Positions 26,019 to 33,861 of a stretch of DNA of 41,819 nt are shown here, piece after piece. The stretch covers positions 1 to 41,819 of the forward strand of contig JAHHQP010000018.1 in NCBI GenBank assembly GCA_020026355.1, in the 5' to 3' direction. The stretch's first letter is position 1. The number at the start of each line of letters is the position of its first letter. A model generated the notes under the pieces. The model had not been told where the DNA came from, ran no database searches, and was given only the letters and a program-made list of their open reading frames with translations. The stretch comes from Bacteroidales bacterium (GTDB taxonomy: Bacteria; Bacteroidota; Bacteroidia; Bacteroidales; UBA932). The position numbers and the translations under genes are program-made.

Positions 26019-28034
26019 ATGAAAAAAAGTACCATCCTAGCAACAGCGATCATGACTATGGTTTCTTGCACAGCATCGGAAGAGGTGAATCCCTTCCTTT
26101 CGGAGTGGGCGACTCCTTACGGCATGCCCGATTTCGCCCGCATCAGGAATGAACATTATATCCCGGCTATAAAAGCCGGAATTGAAGAGCAAAAGGCGGA
26201 GATCGCCGCCATCGTGGCGGATCCGGAGGCCCCGACCTTCGAGAATACCATCACTCCTTACGAAAGATCAGGAGCAATCCTGGACCGGGTGACCGGTGTC
26301 CTTTTCAATCTCAGCGAGTCCGATAATACCCCGGAACTTCAGTACGTCGTGGAAGAGGCCCTTCCGCTGCTGACCGGGCATGAGGATGACATCTTCATGG
26401 ACAAGGCCTTCTATGAGCGGGTAGCTGTCCTGTACAGACAGCTCGATGACACGGTCTATACCCAGGAACAGCGGATGGTCGTGAAGAACATGTACAAGGA
26501 TTTCATGCTCAGCGGTGTCGCTCTGGACGAAGCCGGCCAGACCCGTCTGAAAGATATCAACAAGTCTTTGGCCGTGCTTGAGCAGCAGTTCGGCAATCAT
26601 CTGCTGGCCGCGAACAATGCTTTCGAGAAAACCTTCGGCGTGGATGTCTCCGAATACAACGAGGTCATGGCCGCTACGGCTGACCGTGACCGTCGTGAAG
26701 CGATGTTCCGTGCCTATTCTACCCGTTGTCAGGAGGGGGAGAACAGCAATATGGAGATCATCAAGGAAGTGATGACCCTCCGTATCGAGAAAGCGAAGCT
26801 CTTAGGCTACGATACCCCGGCGAACTTGATTCTATCAGATAAGATGGCCCATGATTCCGGAACGGTAGACAAGTTTCTGGAGGAAATCATGGTCAGTGCC
26901 GTCTCGAAAGCCCGTGAAGAAGTCGCAGAGATGCAGGTGCTGATGGACAAGGACATTGCCGCAGGCCTCCTGCCGGCCGGTTCCCGCATCCAGGCTTGGG
27001 ACTGGGACTGGTATGCCGAGAAGGTCCGCAGCGAGAAATATGACCTCGATGAGGAACAGCTCCGTCCGTTTTTCAAGATGGAGAACGTGCGTGAGGGTGT
27101 TTTCGAGACCGCCCACAAGCTGTACGGCCTGCAGTTCCGTCCGATCAGGAATGCACCGGTCTATCATCCGGAGGTGGAGGTCTTCGAGGTGCTGGATGCC
27201 GACACGACCCTCATCGGTTATCTCATGACCGACTATTTCCCGCGTGAAACGAAGCGCGGCGGTGCATGGATGAACAATGTCCGCAACCAGGAGATCGTGT
27301 ATGGCGAGAATATTCGTCCGATCATCGTGAATGTCGGCAATTTCGCCCGTCCGATCGATGGAAAGCCGTCCTTGCTGACTCTGGATCAGGTGAATACCAT
27401 GTTCCATGAGTTCGGTCATGCGCTCCATGGTCTTCTGAGCCAATGCCATTATAAGTCTGTCAGCGGTACTTCCGTAGCTCGTGATTTCGTGGAATTCCCT
27501 TCCCAGGTCAATGAGAACTGGGCTTTCCAGCGGGAGGTGCTCGAGGGGTATGCCCGTCATTATGAGACCGGGGAAATGATCCCGGATTCATTGGTCCGGA
27601 AGATTCATGCGGCGAAGACCTTCAACCAGGGTTTCATGACGACCGAACTCTGTGCGGCCTCCATCCTGGATATGAAGTGGCATGAACTGAAATCCATGGA
27701 AGGCATAGATCCATTGACCTTCGAAGAAAAAGTCTGCCGGGAAATGGGACTGATCGGAGAGATCATTCCGCGATATCGTACTTCATATTTCGCGCACATC
27801 TTCAACAGCGGCTACAGTGCCGGCTACTACAGCTATCTGTGGGCAGAGGTGCTGGACAAGGATGCTTTCGAGCTTTTCCAGGAGAAGGGTATCTTCGATC
27901 CGGAGACGGCCGCTTCTTTCCGCAAAAATATCCTGGAGAAAGGTGGCGGCGATGAACCGATGGAGCTTTACCGCCGTTTCCGCGGGGCTGACCCGGACCC
28001 TGATGCCTTGCTTCGTGCCCGTGGTCTGATCTGA
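26019..28034 (+). CDS. dcp: M3-family peptidyl-dipeptidase (dipeptidyl carboxypeptidase)
   Basis: This zinc metallopeptidase removes dipeptides from the C-terminus of oligopeptides and so recycles peptides in the envelope. The 671-residue length and largely helical N-terminal half are usual for Dcp of family M3A. The zinc motif is HEFGH at 463-467, and the third ligand Glu492 (VEFPSQ) lies 29 residues after the first His, the spacing expected for this family. Downstream HIFNSGYSAGYYSYLWAEV-type residues form the conserved substrate loop with Tyr. The signal region ends MVSC (Cys17) followed by TASEE, so it may be a lipoprotein, although Met before the lipobox is unusual. It shares a transcript with the serine hydrolase five bases downstream. 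Confidence 0.93.
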   Translation: MKKSTILATAIMTMVSCTASEEVNPFLSEWATPYGMPDFARIRNEHYIPAIKAGIEEQKAEIAAIVADPEAPTFENTITPYERSGAILDRVTGVLFNLSESDNTPELQYVVEEALPLLTGHEDDIFMDKAFYERVAVLYRQLDDTVYTQEQRMVVKNMYKDFMLSGVALDEAGQTRLKDINKSLAVLEQQFGNHLLAANNAFEKTFGVDVSEYNEVMAATADRDRREAMFRAYSTRCQEGENSNMEIIKEVMTLRIEKAKLLGYDTPANLILSDKMAHDSGTVDKFLEEIMVSAVSKAREEVAEMQVLMDKDIAAGLLPAGSRIQAWDWDWYAEKVRSEKYDLDEEQLRPFFKMENVREGVFETAHKLYGLQFRPIRNAPVYHPEVEVFEVLDADTTLIGYLMTDYFPRETKRGGAWMNNVRNQEIVYGENIRPIIVNVGNFARPIDGKPSLLTLDQVNTMFHEFGHALHGLLSQCHYKSVSGTSVARDFVEFPSQVNENWAFQREVLEGYARHYETGEMIPDSLVRKIHAAKTFNQGFMTTELCAASILDMKWHELKSMEGIDPLTFEEKVCREMGLIGEIIPRYRTSYFAHIFNSGYSAGYYSYLWAEVLDKDAFELFQEKGIFDPETAASFRKNILEKGGGDEPMELYRRFRGADPDPDALLRARGLI

Positions 28035-28039
28035 TCTCT

Positions 28040-29536
28040 ATGTCGGACAGAAATGTGATGAATAGCCTCCCGCGTTCGGCTCCGGAGCTGCAGGGAGTCC
28101 CTTCTGCGGCGCTTCTTGCGCTCTTTGAGGAGATGAGACGTCTTCCATCCGCCGAAATCCACAGCGTGATGGTGCTCCGTCATGGCCATGTGATCGGTGA
28201 ATTCTGGCAGGAACCTTTCCGGCCGGAGTACAAGCATACCGTCTATTCCTGTTCGAAGACTTTCACGGCACTGGCGGTGGGGATCGCGGTCGGGAAAGGC
28301 TTGCTGGACGTGTCGGACCGGGTAGTCCAGTACCTGTCCGGTTATCTGCCGGCACCGGTCGGAGCCTTGTCGGAAGTGAATTCCCGCCTGGTCCGGATGA
28401 CGGTGGAGGATCTGCTGACCATGCGTTCGGGCATCGTCTCGGACTGGGAACTCCGCAACCGTTCTTGCGAGTGGTTGAGGGATTATCTGGCGCTGCCGGT
28501 GAAGAACCGGCCTGGAGAGGTCTTCGACTATGATTCCATGTGTACTTTCCTGCTTTCCGCCATCGTGCAGAAAGTGACGGGCCAACGTCTTCTGGATTTC
28601 CTTCGGGTGGAGCTTTTCAGGCCTATGGGCATCGTGGATGTAGATTGGGAGCAAAGTCCGGACGGCTTCAATACGGGAGGCTGGGGACTGAGAATCCGTA
28701 CCGAGGATCTGGCGAAGGTCGGTCAGCTTTTCCTGAATAAAGGTCAATGGGAGGGCCGTCAGCTGGTGGATGCCGCTTGGCTGGAAGAAATGGCGGCTCC
28801 GCACGTGGAGACGAAGTATGATGCTTACGGTTATCAGATGTGGGCCTGTGCGGAATCTCCGGGTGCTTGCCGGATGGATGGTGTGCTGGGACAGTATCTG
28901 CTTATCTATCCTCGCGAGGACATGGTTGTCGCCATCACTGAGATTCTGGTCTCCGGCGGTTGGCGGCATCGGGTGCTGCTGCAGGAGCTGCTTTTTCCGG
29001 AACTTTCGGACCGGCCTTCCGTGCCGGGGGAGGATTGCCGACGCTTGCAGGAACGGCTGCGGGATTTCATCCTGCCCTTGCCGCAAGGCCGTGCTTCCTC
29101 TCCGCTTTCTCTGTCCCGGCTCTACGGCTGGAATCATCCGGTGGAAGAGAATCCATTGGGCTGGGAGAGCATCACGCTGGTGCCGATGTCCTGCCGTCCA
29201 GGACTGCGTTTTACGGCCCGTCATCATGACGGGACTCTCATCGTGCTGGAATTCGGCTATGAAAACTGGCTTCTGCACGAATCTATTGCCTGCCCGCCTT
29301 ATTCCATCAGTGCGCTCGGACGCTGTGACGGATTGAAACGGCCTTTCCGAGTGGCCGGAGCCTACGCTTGGAGCGCGCCGGATACGCTCGTGCTCCAGGC
29401 TCATTGGGTTGATTGGGTCAGCGGACTCCGCCTGACGATAAAGCTGGGCGGAGAAGAGACTTCGGGACTGCAGCTTACGATCGAGGAAAACTACACCACT
29501 CCGCACCGGACCACCGTTCTTGGAGTCAGGGTATAA
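28040..29536 (+). CDS. Beta-lactamase-family serine hydrolase
   Basis: This is a penicillin-binding/class C beta-lactamase-fold hydrolase of unknown substrate (peptidase, esterase or amidase are all possible). In the 498-residue product the catalytic SxxK tetrad is SCSK at 70-73, the second motif is Tyr164-Asp-Ser (in place of Tyr-x-Asn), and the third region reads DGVLGQYLLIYP near 290. A further 150-residue C-terminal domain has alternating strands and no clear family. No signal peptide is visible, in contrast to the upstream peptidase; an ATG at 28058 is an alternative start and also gives none. GC content at third positions is higher than in the Sus genes. It is coupled to the peptidase by a 5-base gap. 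Confidence 0.85.
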   Translation: MSDRNVMNSLPRSAPELQGVPSAALLALFEEMRRLPSAEIHSVMVLRHGHVIGEFWQEPFRPEYKHTVYSCSKTFTALAVGIAVGKGLLDVSDRVVQYLSGYLPAPVGALSEVNSRLVRMTVEDLLTMRSGIVSDWELRNRSCEWLRDYLALPVKNRPGEVFDYDSMCTFLLSAIVQKVTGQRLLDFLRVELFRPMGIVDVDWEQSPDGFNTGGWGLRIRTEDLAKVGQLFLNKGQWEGRQLVDAAWLEEMAAPHVETKYDAYGYQMWACAESPGACRMDGVLGQYLLIYPREDMVVAITEILVSGGWRHRVLLQELLFPELSDRPSVPGEDCRRLQERLRDFILPLPQGRASSPLSLSRLYGWNHPVEENPLGWESITLVPMSCRPGLRFTARHHDGTLIVLEFGYENWLLHESIACPPYSISALGRCDGLKRPFRVAGAYAWSAPDTLVLQAHWVDWVSGLRLTIKLGGEETSGLQLTIEENYTTPHRTTVLGVRV

Positions 29537-29567
29537 ATGGTATTGGGTCGGGTTGAAAAATAAAGAA

Positions 29568-29605
29568 AGACAGACGTGAATCACTTCAGGTCTGTCTCTT
29601 TTTTT
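29568..29605. terminator. Bidirectional-looking terminator
   Basis: AGACAGAC (29568-29575) pairs with GTCTGTCT (29590-29597), with an inner TGAA/TTCA, followed on the + strand by seven T residues. The reverse strand is also T-rich after the stem. It ends the dcp/serine hydrolase transcript. Confidence 0.85.
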
Positions 29606-29746
29606 GCGTTATGAAAAGGCCAAAATCTTATTTTGGTTTATTCTGCAAAGATATAGTTTTTGCTACCGATTCTCCTAACGGATACCGGTTCATTCTGATG
29701 TACATTAAGCGTATTTTAGGGTATATTTGTAAAAACGGTCTAAGAA

Positions 29747-29780
29747 AAGTGGCCCGGAACCTTGGTTCTGGGCCACTTTT
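29747..29780. terminator. Terminator of the gpmI operon
   Basis: A 14-bp stem with one wobble (AAGTGGCCCGGAAC at 29747-29760, GTTCTGGGCCACTT at 29765-29778) encloses a 4-base loop and has T runs on both strands. It lies 33 bases past the gpmI stop. The 276-base gap between the two convergent genes otherwise holds a 7-bp hairpin (CCAAAAT/ATTTTGG, 29620-29636) and AT-rich sequence. Confidence 0.85.
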
Positions 29781-29812
29781 CGATTTCAGTCTTCGCAGGC
29801 TGTCCTTCCTGC

Positions 29813-31330
29813 TTAGATCAAAGCCTCACCGGTCATCGCTGCCGGCTGAGGGATTCCCATCAGCTTGAGGATGGTCGGAGCTACATCGGCAAGCTTTCCG
29901 TCTTTCACTGAATCTACTCCGGCGTTGATGACGACGAACTGGACAAGGTTCAGGGAGTGTGCGGTGTTCGGCGTTCCGTCATCGTTGATGCAGTAGTCGC
30001 AGTTGCCGTGGTCTGCGGTCAGCAGGACAGCATAATCGTGGGCGATAGCAGCTTCAACGACCTGTTTCACGCAACCGTCCAGGGTCTCGACGGCCTTGCA
30101 GATGGCAGGGAAGATACCGGTATGACCGACCATGTCTCCATTGGCATAGTTCAGGATGATGAGATCCTCTTTCTCCGTGTTGATGGCGGCAACGAGCTTC
30201 TCGGTGATTTCCGGAGCGCTCATTTCCGGCTGGAGATCATAGGTAGCGACCTTCGGAGAGTTCACGAGGATACGGTCTTCATTCTCGAAGACAGCCTCGG
30301 CACCACCGTTGAAGAAGAAGGTGACGTGGGCATATTTCTCGGTCTCCGCGATCCTGAGCTGGTGCTTGCCGGCTTTGGAAACGACCTCGCCGAGGGTTTC
30401 GGTCACATTCTCCTTGTTGAAGAGGATGTGCACGCCCTGGAAGGAAGCATCGTATGGAGTCAGACAGCAGAAGTAGAGCGGAAGCGTGTGCATGCCCTGC
30501 TCCGGCATATCGTTCTGTGTGAGGACTGCGGTGAGCTCGCGGGCACGGTCGTTACGGAAGTTGAAGAAGATGATTGCATCGCCTTCCTCGATCTTTGCAA
30601 GGGCTTTGCCGTCAGCACCGGTCACGACGATCGGTTTGATGAATTCGTCGGTGACACCGGCATCGTAGGAAGCCTGGATCGCTTCAGTAGCGGAAACGGC
30701 TTTCTGGCCCTCACCGGATACGAGCATGTCATAAGCGGTCTTCACGCGATCCCATCTCTTGTCTCGGTCCATCGCATAGAAACGTCCGCAGACGGTAGCG
30801 ACTTTACCGGTTGACTTGGCCATCTGTGCCTCGAGGGACTCTACGAAGCCTTTACCGCTCTTAGGGTCGGTATCACGGCCGTCCATGAAGCAATGTACGA
30901 AGACATCTTCGATGCCCTGCTCCTTGGCTACGTTCAGGAACTCGTACACGTGTTCAAGAGAACTGTGTACACCGCCGGTAGAACAGAGTCCCATCAGATG
31001 GAGCTTCTTTCCGGTCTTCTTCACGTAATCGTAAGCGGCTTTGATTTCAGGATTCTCGAGGAGCTTGTGGTCGCGGCAGGCCATGTTGATCTTCACGAGG
31101 TCCTGATAGACGATACGGCCTGCGCCGAGGTTCATGTGTCCGACTTCGGAGTTACCCATCTGTCCGTCAGGAAGACCTACGTACTCTCCGCAGGCGTGGA
31201 GGTGGCTCATCGGGTATTTCGTACGGAGTGACTCGATGTACGGTGCCCCCTGTACCCAGATTGCGTTAGATTTGTCATGTCTGCCCTCGCCCCATCCGTC
31301 GAGGATCATCAGTAATACTTTTTTACTCAT
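29813..31330 (-). CDS. gpmI: 2,3-bisphosphoglycerate-independent phosphoglycerate mutase
   Basis: This cytoplasmic glycolytic and gluconeogenic enzyme interconverts 3- and 2-phosphoglycerate. The 505-residue product is the normal size for GpmI. It opens with LLMILDGWG, where Asp11 binds metal, and the phosphorylated Ser61 sits in DGQMGNSEVGHMNLGAGR. The insertion domain has LHLMGLCSTGGVHS and CFMDGRDTDP, with GRFYAMDRDKRWDR after it. The C-terminal metal motifs LNYANGDMVGHTG and LTADHGNCD are present. It starts 21 bases after the CPBP protease stop and so is the last gene of a menA-CPBP-gpmI transcript. Nothing is abnormal. Confidence 0.97.
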   Translation of the reverse strand: MSKKVLLMILDGWGEGRHDKSNAIWVQGAPYIESLRTKYPMSHLHACGEYVGLPDGQMGNSEVGHMNLGAGRIVYQDLVKINMACRDHKLLENPEIKAAYDYVKKTGKKLHLMGLCSTGGVHSSLEHVYEFLNVAKEQGIEDVFVHCFMDGRDTDPKSGKGFVESLEAQMAKSTGKVATVCGRFYAMDRDKRWDRVKTAYDMLVSGEGQKAVSATEAIQASYDAGVTDEFIKPIVVTGADGKALAKIEEGDAIIFFNFRNDRARELTAVLTQNDMPEQGMHTLPLYFCCLTPYDASFQGVHILFNKENVTETLGEVVSKAGKHQLRIAETEKYAHVTFFFNGGAEAVFENEDRILVNSPKVATYDLQPEMSAPEITEKLVAAINTEKEDLIILNYANGDMVGHTGIFPAICKAVETLDGCVKQVVEAAIAHDYAVLLTADHGNCDYCINDDGTPNTAHSLNLVQFVVINAGVDSVKDGKLADVAPTILKLMGIPQPAAMTGEALI

Positions 31331-31351
31331 AATTATAAAAGTTTAAGAAAT

Positions 31352-31993
31352 TTACAATATCGGGAACCAGACGAAAGTGGCGGCATCCCACAGTGCGTGC
31401 GAGATGATCAGTGCACCTAACTTGTCCGGGAAAAAGCGGTAGAGGAGGCCCCAGAAGGCTCCAGCTACCATCGCTGCCATGATCAGCATGAAATTCATCT
31501 TCGGGAGATGGACCATCGTGTACAGCAGCAGGGTCACGATGAAACCGATGTTCGGGTTCCACTTCTTGCTGAAATCGCGCTGAAGAAAACCTCTCCAGAA
31601 AAATTCCTCCGCCGGTCCGATGATCAGGAGCAGCAGGAGGGCGATGACGGTCGGGTTCTCTTCGGCCCGCATCGCATAGATCATGTCGACCTGCGGTCTG
31701 GCGAAGTCGAACATCATGGAGGAAAGGAAATCTCCGAGCCAGAAGATGCACCAGAGTGCCATGGCGATCAGGATGCCCCATCCGATGTTTTCCAGATTGA
31801 AGGAAATCTTCAGCTGGTGCAGGTCCGGGCTGGCCCAGATCGCATAGCCGGTCAGGGTAAGGCCTGCACAGGTCATGCCGATCCAGAACGGAATGTACGG
31901 CGCAGTCCACGGTGAGAACAGGATGAACCACAGGATCATCGCCAGAACAGCACCTGCGTAGACTTTCTTCATTTCTTTTTTCGTCAGCGCCAT
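31352..31993 (-). CDS. CPBP-family intramembrane metalloprotease
   Basis: This is a multi-pass inner-membrane protein of the CAAX-protease/bacteriocin-processing (ABI) family. The 213-residue product has about six hydrophobic segments. The conserved motifs are EEFFWR (Glu129, Glu130, Arg134), a Tyr-x-x-x-His strand with His162, and HALWD with His199 and Asp203, all inside membrane helices as expected. Substrates of bacterial members are mostly unknown; some give self-immunity to bacteriocins. It begins four bases after the menA stop, implying translational coupling, but a link to menaquinone synthesis is not established. An N-terminal Lys-rich stretch faces the cytoplasm. Confidence 0.88.
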   Translation of the reverse strand: MALTKKEMKKVYAGAVLAMILWFILFSPWTAPYIPFWIGMTCAGLTLTGYAIWASPDLHQLKISFNLENIGWGILIAMALWCIFWLGDFLSSMMFDFARPQVDMIYAMRAEENPTVIALLLLLIIGPAEEFFWRGFLQRDFSKKWNPNIGFIVTLLLYTMVHLPKMNFMLIMAAMVAGAFWGLLYRFFPDKLGALIISHALWDAATFVWFPIL

Positions 31994-31996
31994 AGT

Positions 31997-32908
31997 TTAA
32001 ATGAAGATTCCGAGGATGAATGCAAAGGAAAGGATCAGGGAGAACAGCAGCTGCAGCTTGGCGGTGCTGATGTCCAGATTGGCGATCACATCCAGTCCGC
32101 AACGCAGGGATTTCATCATCATCCTGCCGTTGCCGATGGCGACCGGGAAAGTCAGGAAGATGAAGACGGTCCATACCGGGAAGATGCCGAACATGGACAG
32201 TACGCCGACCCAGACATAAGGAATCATCATTTCCGTGAAGTACCAGATGGCGGAAGCCTTGTGTCCGATGATCATCGGCAGCGTATGGATCGAGGCTTCC
32301 TTGTCAGTCGGAATGTCGCGGGTATTGTTCGTATGGAGGATGCCGTCAGTGATCAGGCCCAACGGAAGTGCCAGCAGCAGGACCGTCCAGTCGATCTGGC
32401 CGGTAAGGATGAAAGAAGTGCCGAGGGTCGGCAGGACGGCATAGGCGATGAGGATGATCAAGTCTCCGAGCGCGTTGTATTTGCAGATCGGATAGACGAG
32501 TGCGCTCAGCACACCGCCAAGACCGATGTACAGCAGCGTCAGCCACTCTCCGTAAAGGTGCTGGCAGAGGAAGATGAGACCGATGCCCATGAGCGTTCCT
32601 GCGGCGAGGAGACAGAGGCTCAGTCTCTTGATCTCGTCAGCGCGGAAGATTCCGGCGGTGAGGACGTGCTGACCGTAGGACTCATGACTGTCCACTCCTT
32701 TCGTGAAATCCTTGTAGTCACTCCAGGCGTTGCCGGCAGAGTGCAGCAGGATGATGTTGAGCAGTGCGTAGACGGCCATCCACCAGTTTCCGAGACTGAT
32801 GCCTTTCCAGGCAAGATAGGTGGCAGTGACGATGATCGGCATCGTCGATGCCGGATAGGACCATGGACGGACTGCGAGCATCCATTCTTTCGTGCAATGT
32901 TTGGTCAT
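31997..32908 (-). CDS. menA: 1,4-dihydroxy-2-naphthoate polyprenyltransferase (UbiA family)
   Basis: This inner-membrane enzyme attaches a polyprenyl chain to 1,4-dihydroxy-2-naphthoate in menaquinone synthesis, supplying the quinone for anaerobic respiration (fumarate reduction) in Bacteroidota. The 303-residue product has eight to nine hydrophobic helices. The first prenyl-diphosphate motif is NAWSDYKDFTKGVD (Asn60 to Asp73) and the second is NNTRDIPTDKEAS (Asn194 to about 206), the MenA-type form of the UbiA signature. The early AVRPWSYPAS segment also fits. It heads a transcript with the CPBP protease and gpmI. A related UbiA enzyme with another aromatic acceptor cannot be excluded but is less likely. 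Confidence 0.9.
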   Translation of the reverse strand: MTKHCTKEWMLAVRPWSYPASTMPIIVTATYLAWKGISLGNWWMAVYALLNIILLHSAGNAWSDYKDFTKGVDSHESYGQHVLTAGIFRADEIKRLSLCLLAAGTLMGIGLIFLCQHLYGEWLTLLYIGLGGVLSALVYPICKYNALGDLIILIAYAVLPTLGTSFILTGQIDWTVLLLALPLGLITDGILHTNNTRDIPTDKEASIHTLPMIIGHKASAIWYFTEMMIPYVWVGVLSMFGIFPVWTVFIFLTFPVAIGNGRMMMKSLRCGLDVIANLDISTAKLQLLFSLILSFAFILGIFI

Positions 32909-32945
32909 AAAAACAGTTGTATTAGATTAATTCTTGTTTAACCTA

Positions 32946-32953
32946 CAAAGGTA
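32946..32953 (-). promoter_or_regulatory. Likely -7 element of the menA promoter
   Basis: Read on the minus strand, TACCTTTG at 32953-32946 matches TAnnTTTG. Transcription would start near 32939, about 30 bases before the menA ATG. No clear TTG is seen at the -33 position. Confidence 0.5.
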
Positions 32954-33017
32954 CGAAATTCATCCTATACTCTTATAGTAAAAAATAGTAATTCTTTCCA
33001 GTCGTCCTTAAAAGAAT

Positions 33018-33049
33018 GGATGCCGCTTGTTTCGCAACAGGCGGCATCC
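33018..33049 (-). terminator. Terminator hairpin downstream of the HAD gene
   Basis: A 14-bp stem with one wobble (GGATGCCGCTTGTT at 33018-33031 and AACAGGCGGCATCC at 33036-33049) encloses TCGC. An outer AGAAT/ATTCT pairing extends it. On the minus strand it is followed by ATTCTTTT, so it most likely ends the cyclophilin/HAD transcript. Confidence 0.65.
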
Positions 33050-33074
33050 GCAATTCTAACCTAAAACTTAACCT

Positions 33075-33146
33075 ATGAAAAAACTATTCGCCAGAATTAG
33101 TTGCAATGATTGTGCCATTGCTCGGAATTTCTTGGGCGACCGTTAG
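33075..33146 (+). CDS. Possible 23-residue leader-like peptide
   Basis: A short frame begins with ATG AAA AAA CTA after an AT-rich stretch (CCTAAAACTTAACCT) and encodes MKKLFARISCNDCAIARNF followed by LGDR. No gene follows on the plus strand: the HAD gene converges from the right. The base composition around the ATG resembles Bacteroidota start regions. It could be a tiny peptide, a decayed gene start or chance. Confidence 0.25.
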   Translation: MKKLFARISCNDCAIARNFLGDR

Positions 33147-33158
33147 AAAAAGTCATTG

Positions 33159-33857
33159 TCAGAGCAGGAGTCCTTTCAGATCCCGGATATTCTTCGTGCA
33201 GATGATGTTCTCATGTTCTGGCATATCCATCAGCTCATGCACCCAGACGATCTCGTGAGGAATGTGGATGGCGGTACCGCCGATGTTGACGACCGGTGCG
33301 ATATCCGATTTCACGGAATTGCCGATCATCAGCAGCTCTTCCGGCCGGAGATCGTTCTTCTGTGCCAGCTCAAGATAATTCTCCTCATTCTTGTTCTCCA
33401 TTACCTCGATATGGTGGAAATAGGAAGCCAGTCCTGATTTCCGGAATTTGTTCATCTGTTCCATGACGTCACCCTTGGTGGCGACGACCAGCTTGTAATG
33501 CGGCTGGAGCGCGGCCAGCACCTCTTCCACGCCATCCAGGATTTCCAGCTCGTGGTAGGCAAGATTCCGGATGATATCCTTGACACCCAGATAGATATGC
33601 TCCGGAAGTCTTCCACCGCAGAGTTCAATCGCGGCATCTGTCATGCCGATGAGGTAGGTCTTCGATCCGTAGCCGTACAGCGGAATGTTGTCTTCCTGCT
33701 TGGCCCAGAGCAGCTGCTGGAGTCCTTCCGGTTCCGTATAATCCGCCAGAAGGGCCGCGAACTGGTCCTCGGCGTCACGGAAGAACTGTTCGTTCTCCCA
33801 TAAAGTATCGTCTGCATCGAAGAAGAGGCAGCTGAATTTTCCGTTCAATCTTTCCAT
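33159..33857 (-). CDS. HAD-superfamily phosphatase
   Basis: This is a cytoplasmic phosphomonoesterase of the haloacid dehalogenase superfamily, like phosphoglycolate phosphatase or YjjG nucleotidase. With the ATG at 33857 the product has 232 residues. Its motif I is FFDADDTLW with nucleophile Asp14 and acid/base Asp16, a helical cap lies at about 20-95, motif II contains VATKGD, and motif IV appears as MIGNSVKSDIAPVVNIGG. I preferred 33857, four bases after the cyclophilin stop, over the upstream 33890, which would overlap that gene by 29 bases and add a non-conserved tail before motif I. Substrate is unknown. Confidence 0.87.
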   Translation of the reverse strand: MERLNGKFSCLFFDADDTLWENEQFFRDAEDQFAALLADYTEPEGLQQLLWAKQEDNIPLYGYGSKTYLIGMTDAAIELCGGRLPEHIYLGVKDIIRNLAYHELEILDGVEEVLAALQPHYKLVVATKGDVMEQMNKFRKSGLASYFHHIEVMENKNEENYLELAQKNDLRPEELLMIGNSVKSDIAPVVNIGGTAIHIPHEIVWVHELMDMPEHENIICTKNIRDLKGLLL

Positions 33858-33861
33858 CTTC

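Noticed and set aside
29611..29868. 85-codon plus-strand frame between the serine hydrolase and gpmI
   Set aside because: It runs through the gpmI terminator hairpin and into the 3' end of gpmI, and the product resembles nothing.
31323..32174. 283-codon minus-strand frame overlapping menA and the CPBP gene
   Set aside because: Its product is rich in His, Arg and Pro in low-complexity order, and it overlaps two genes with clear family motifs in another frame.
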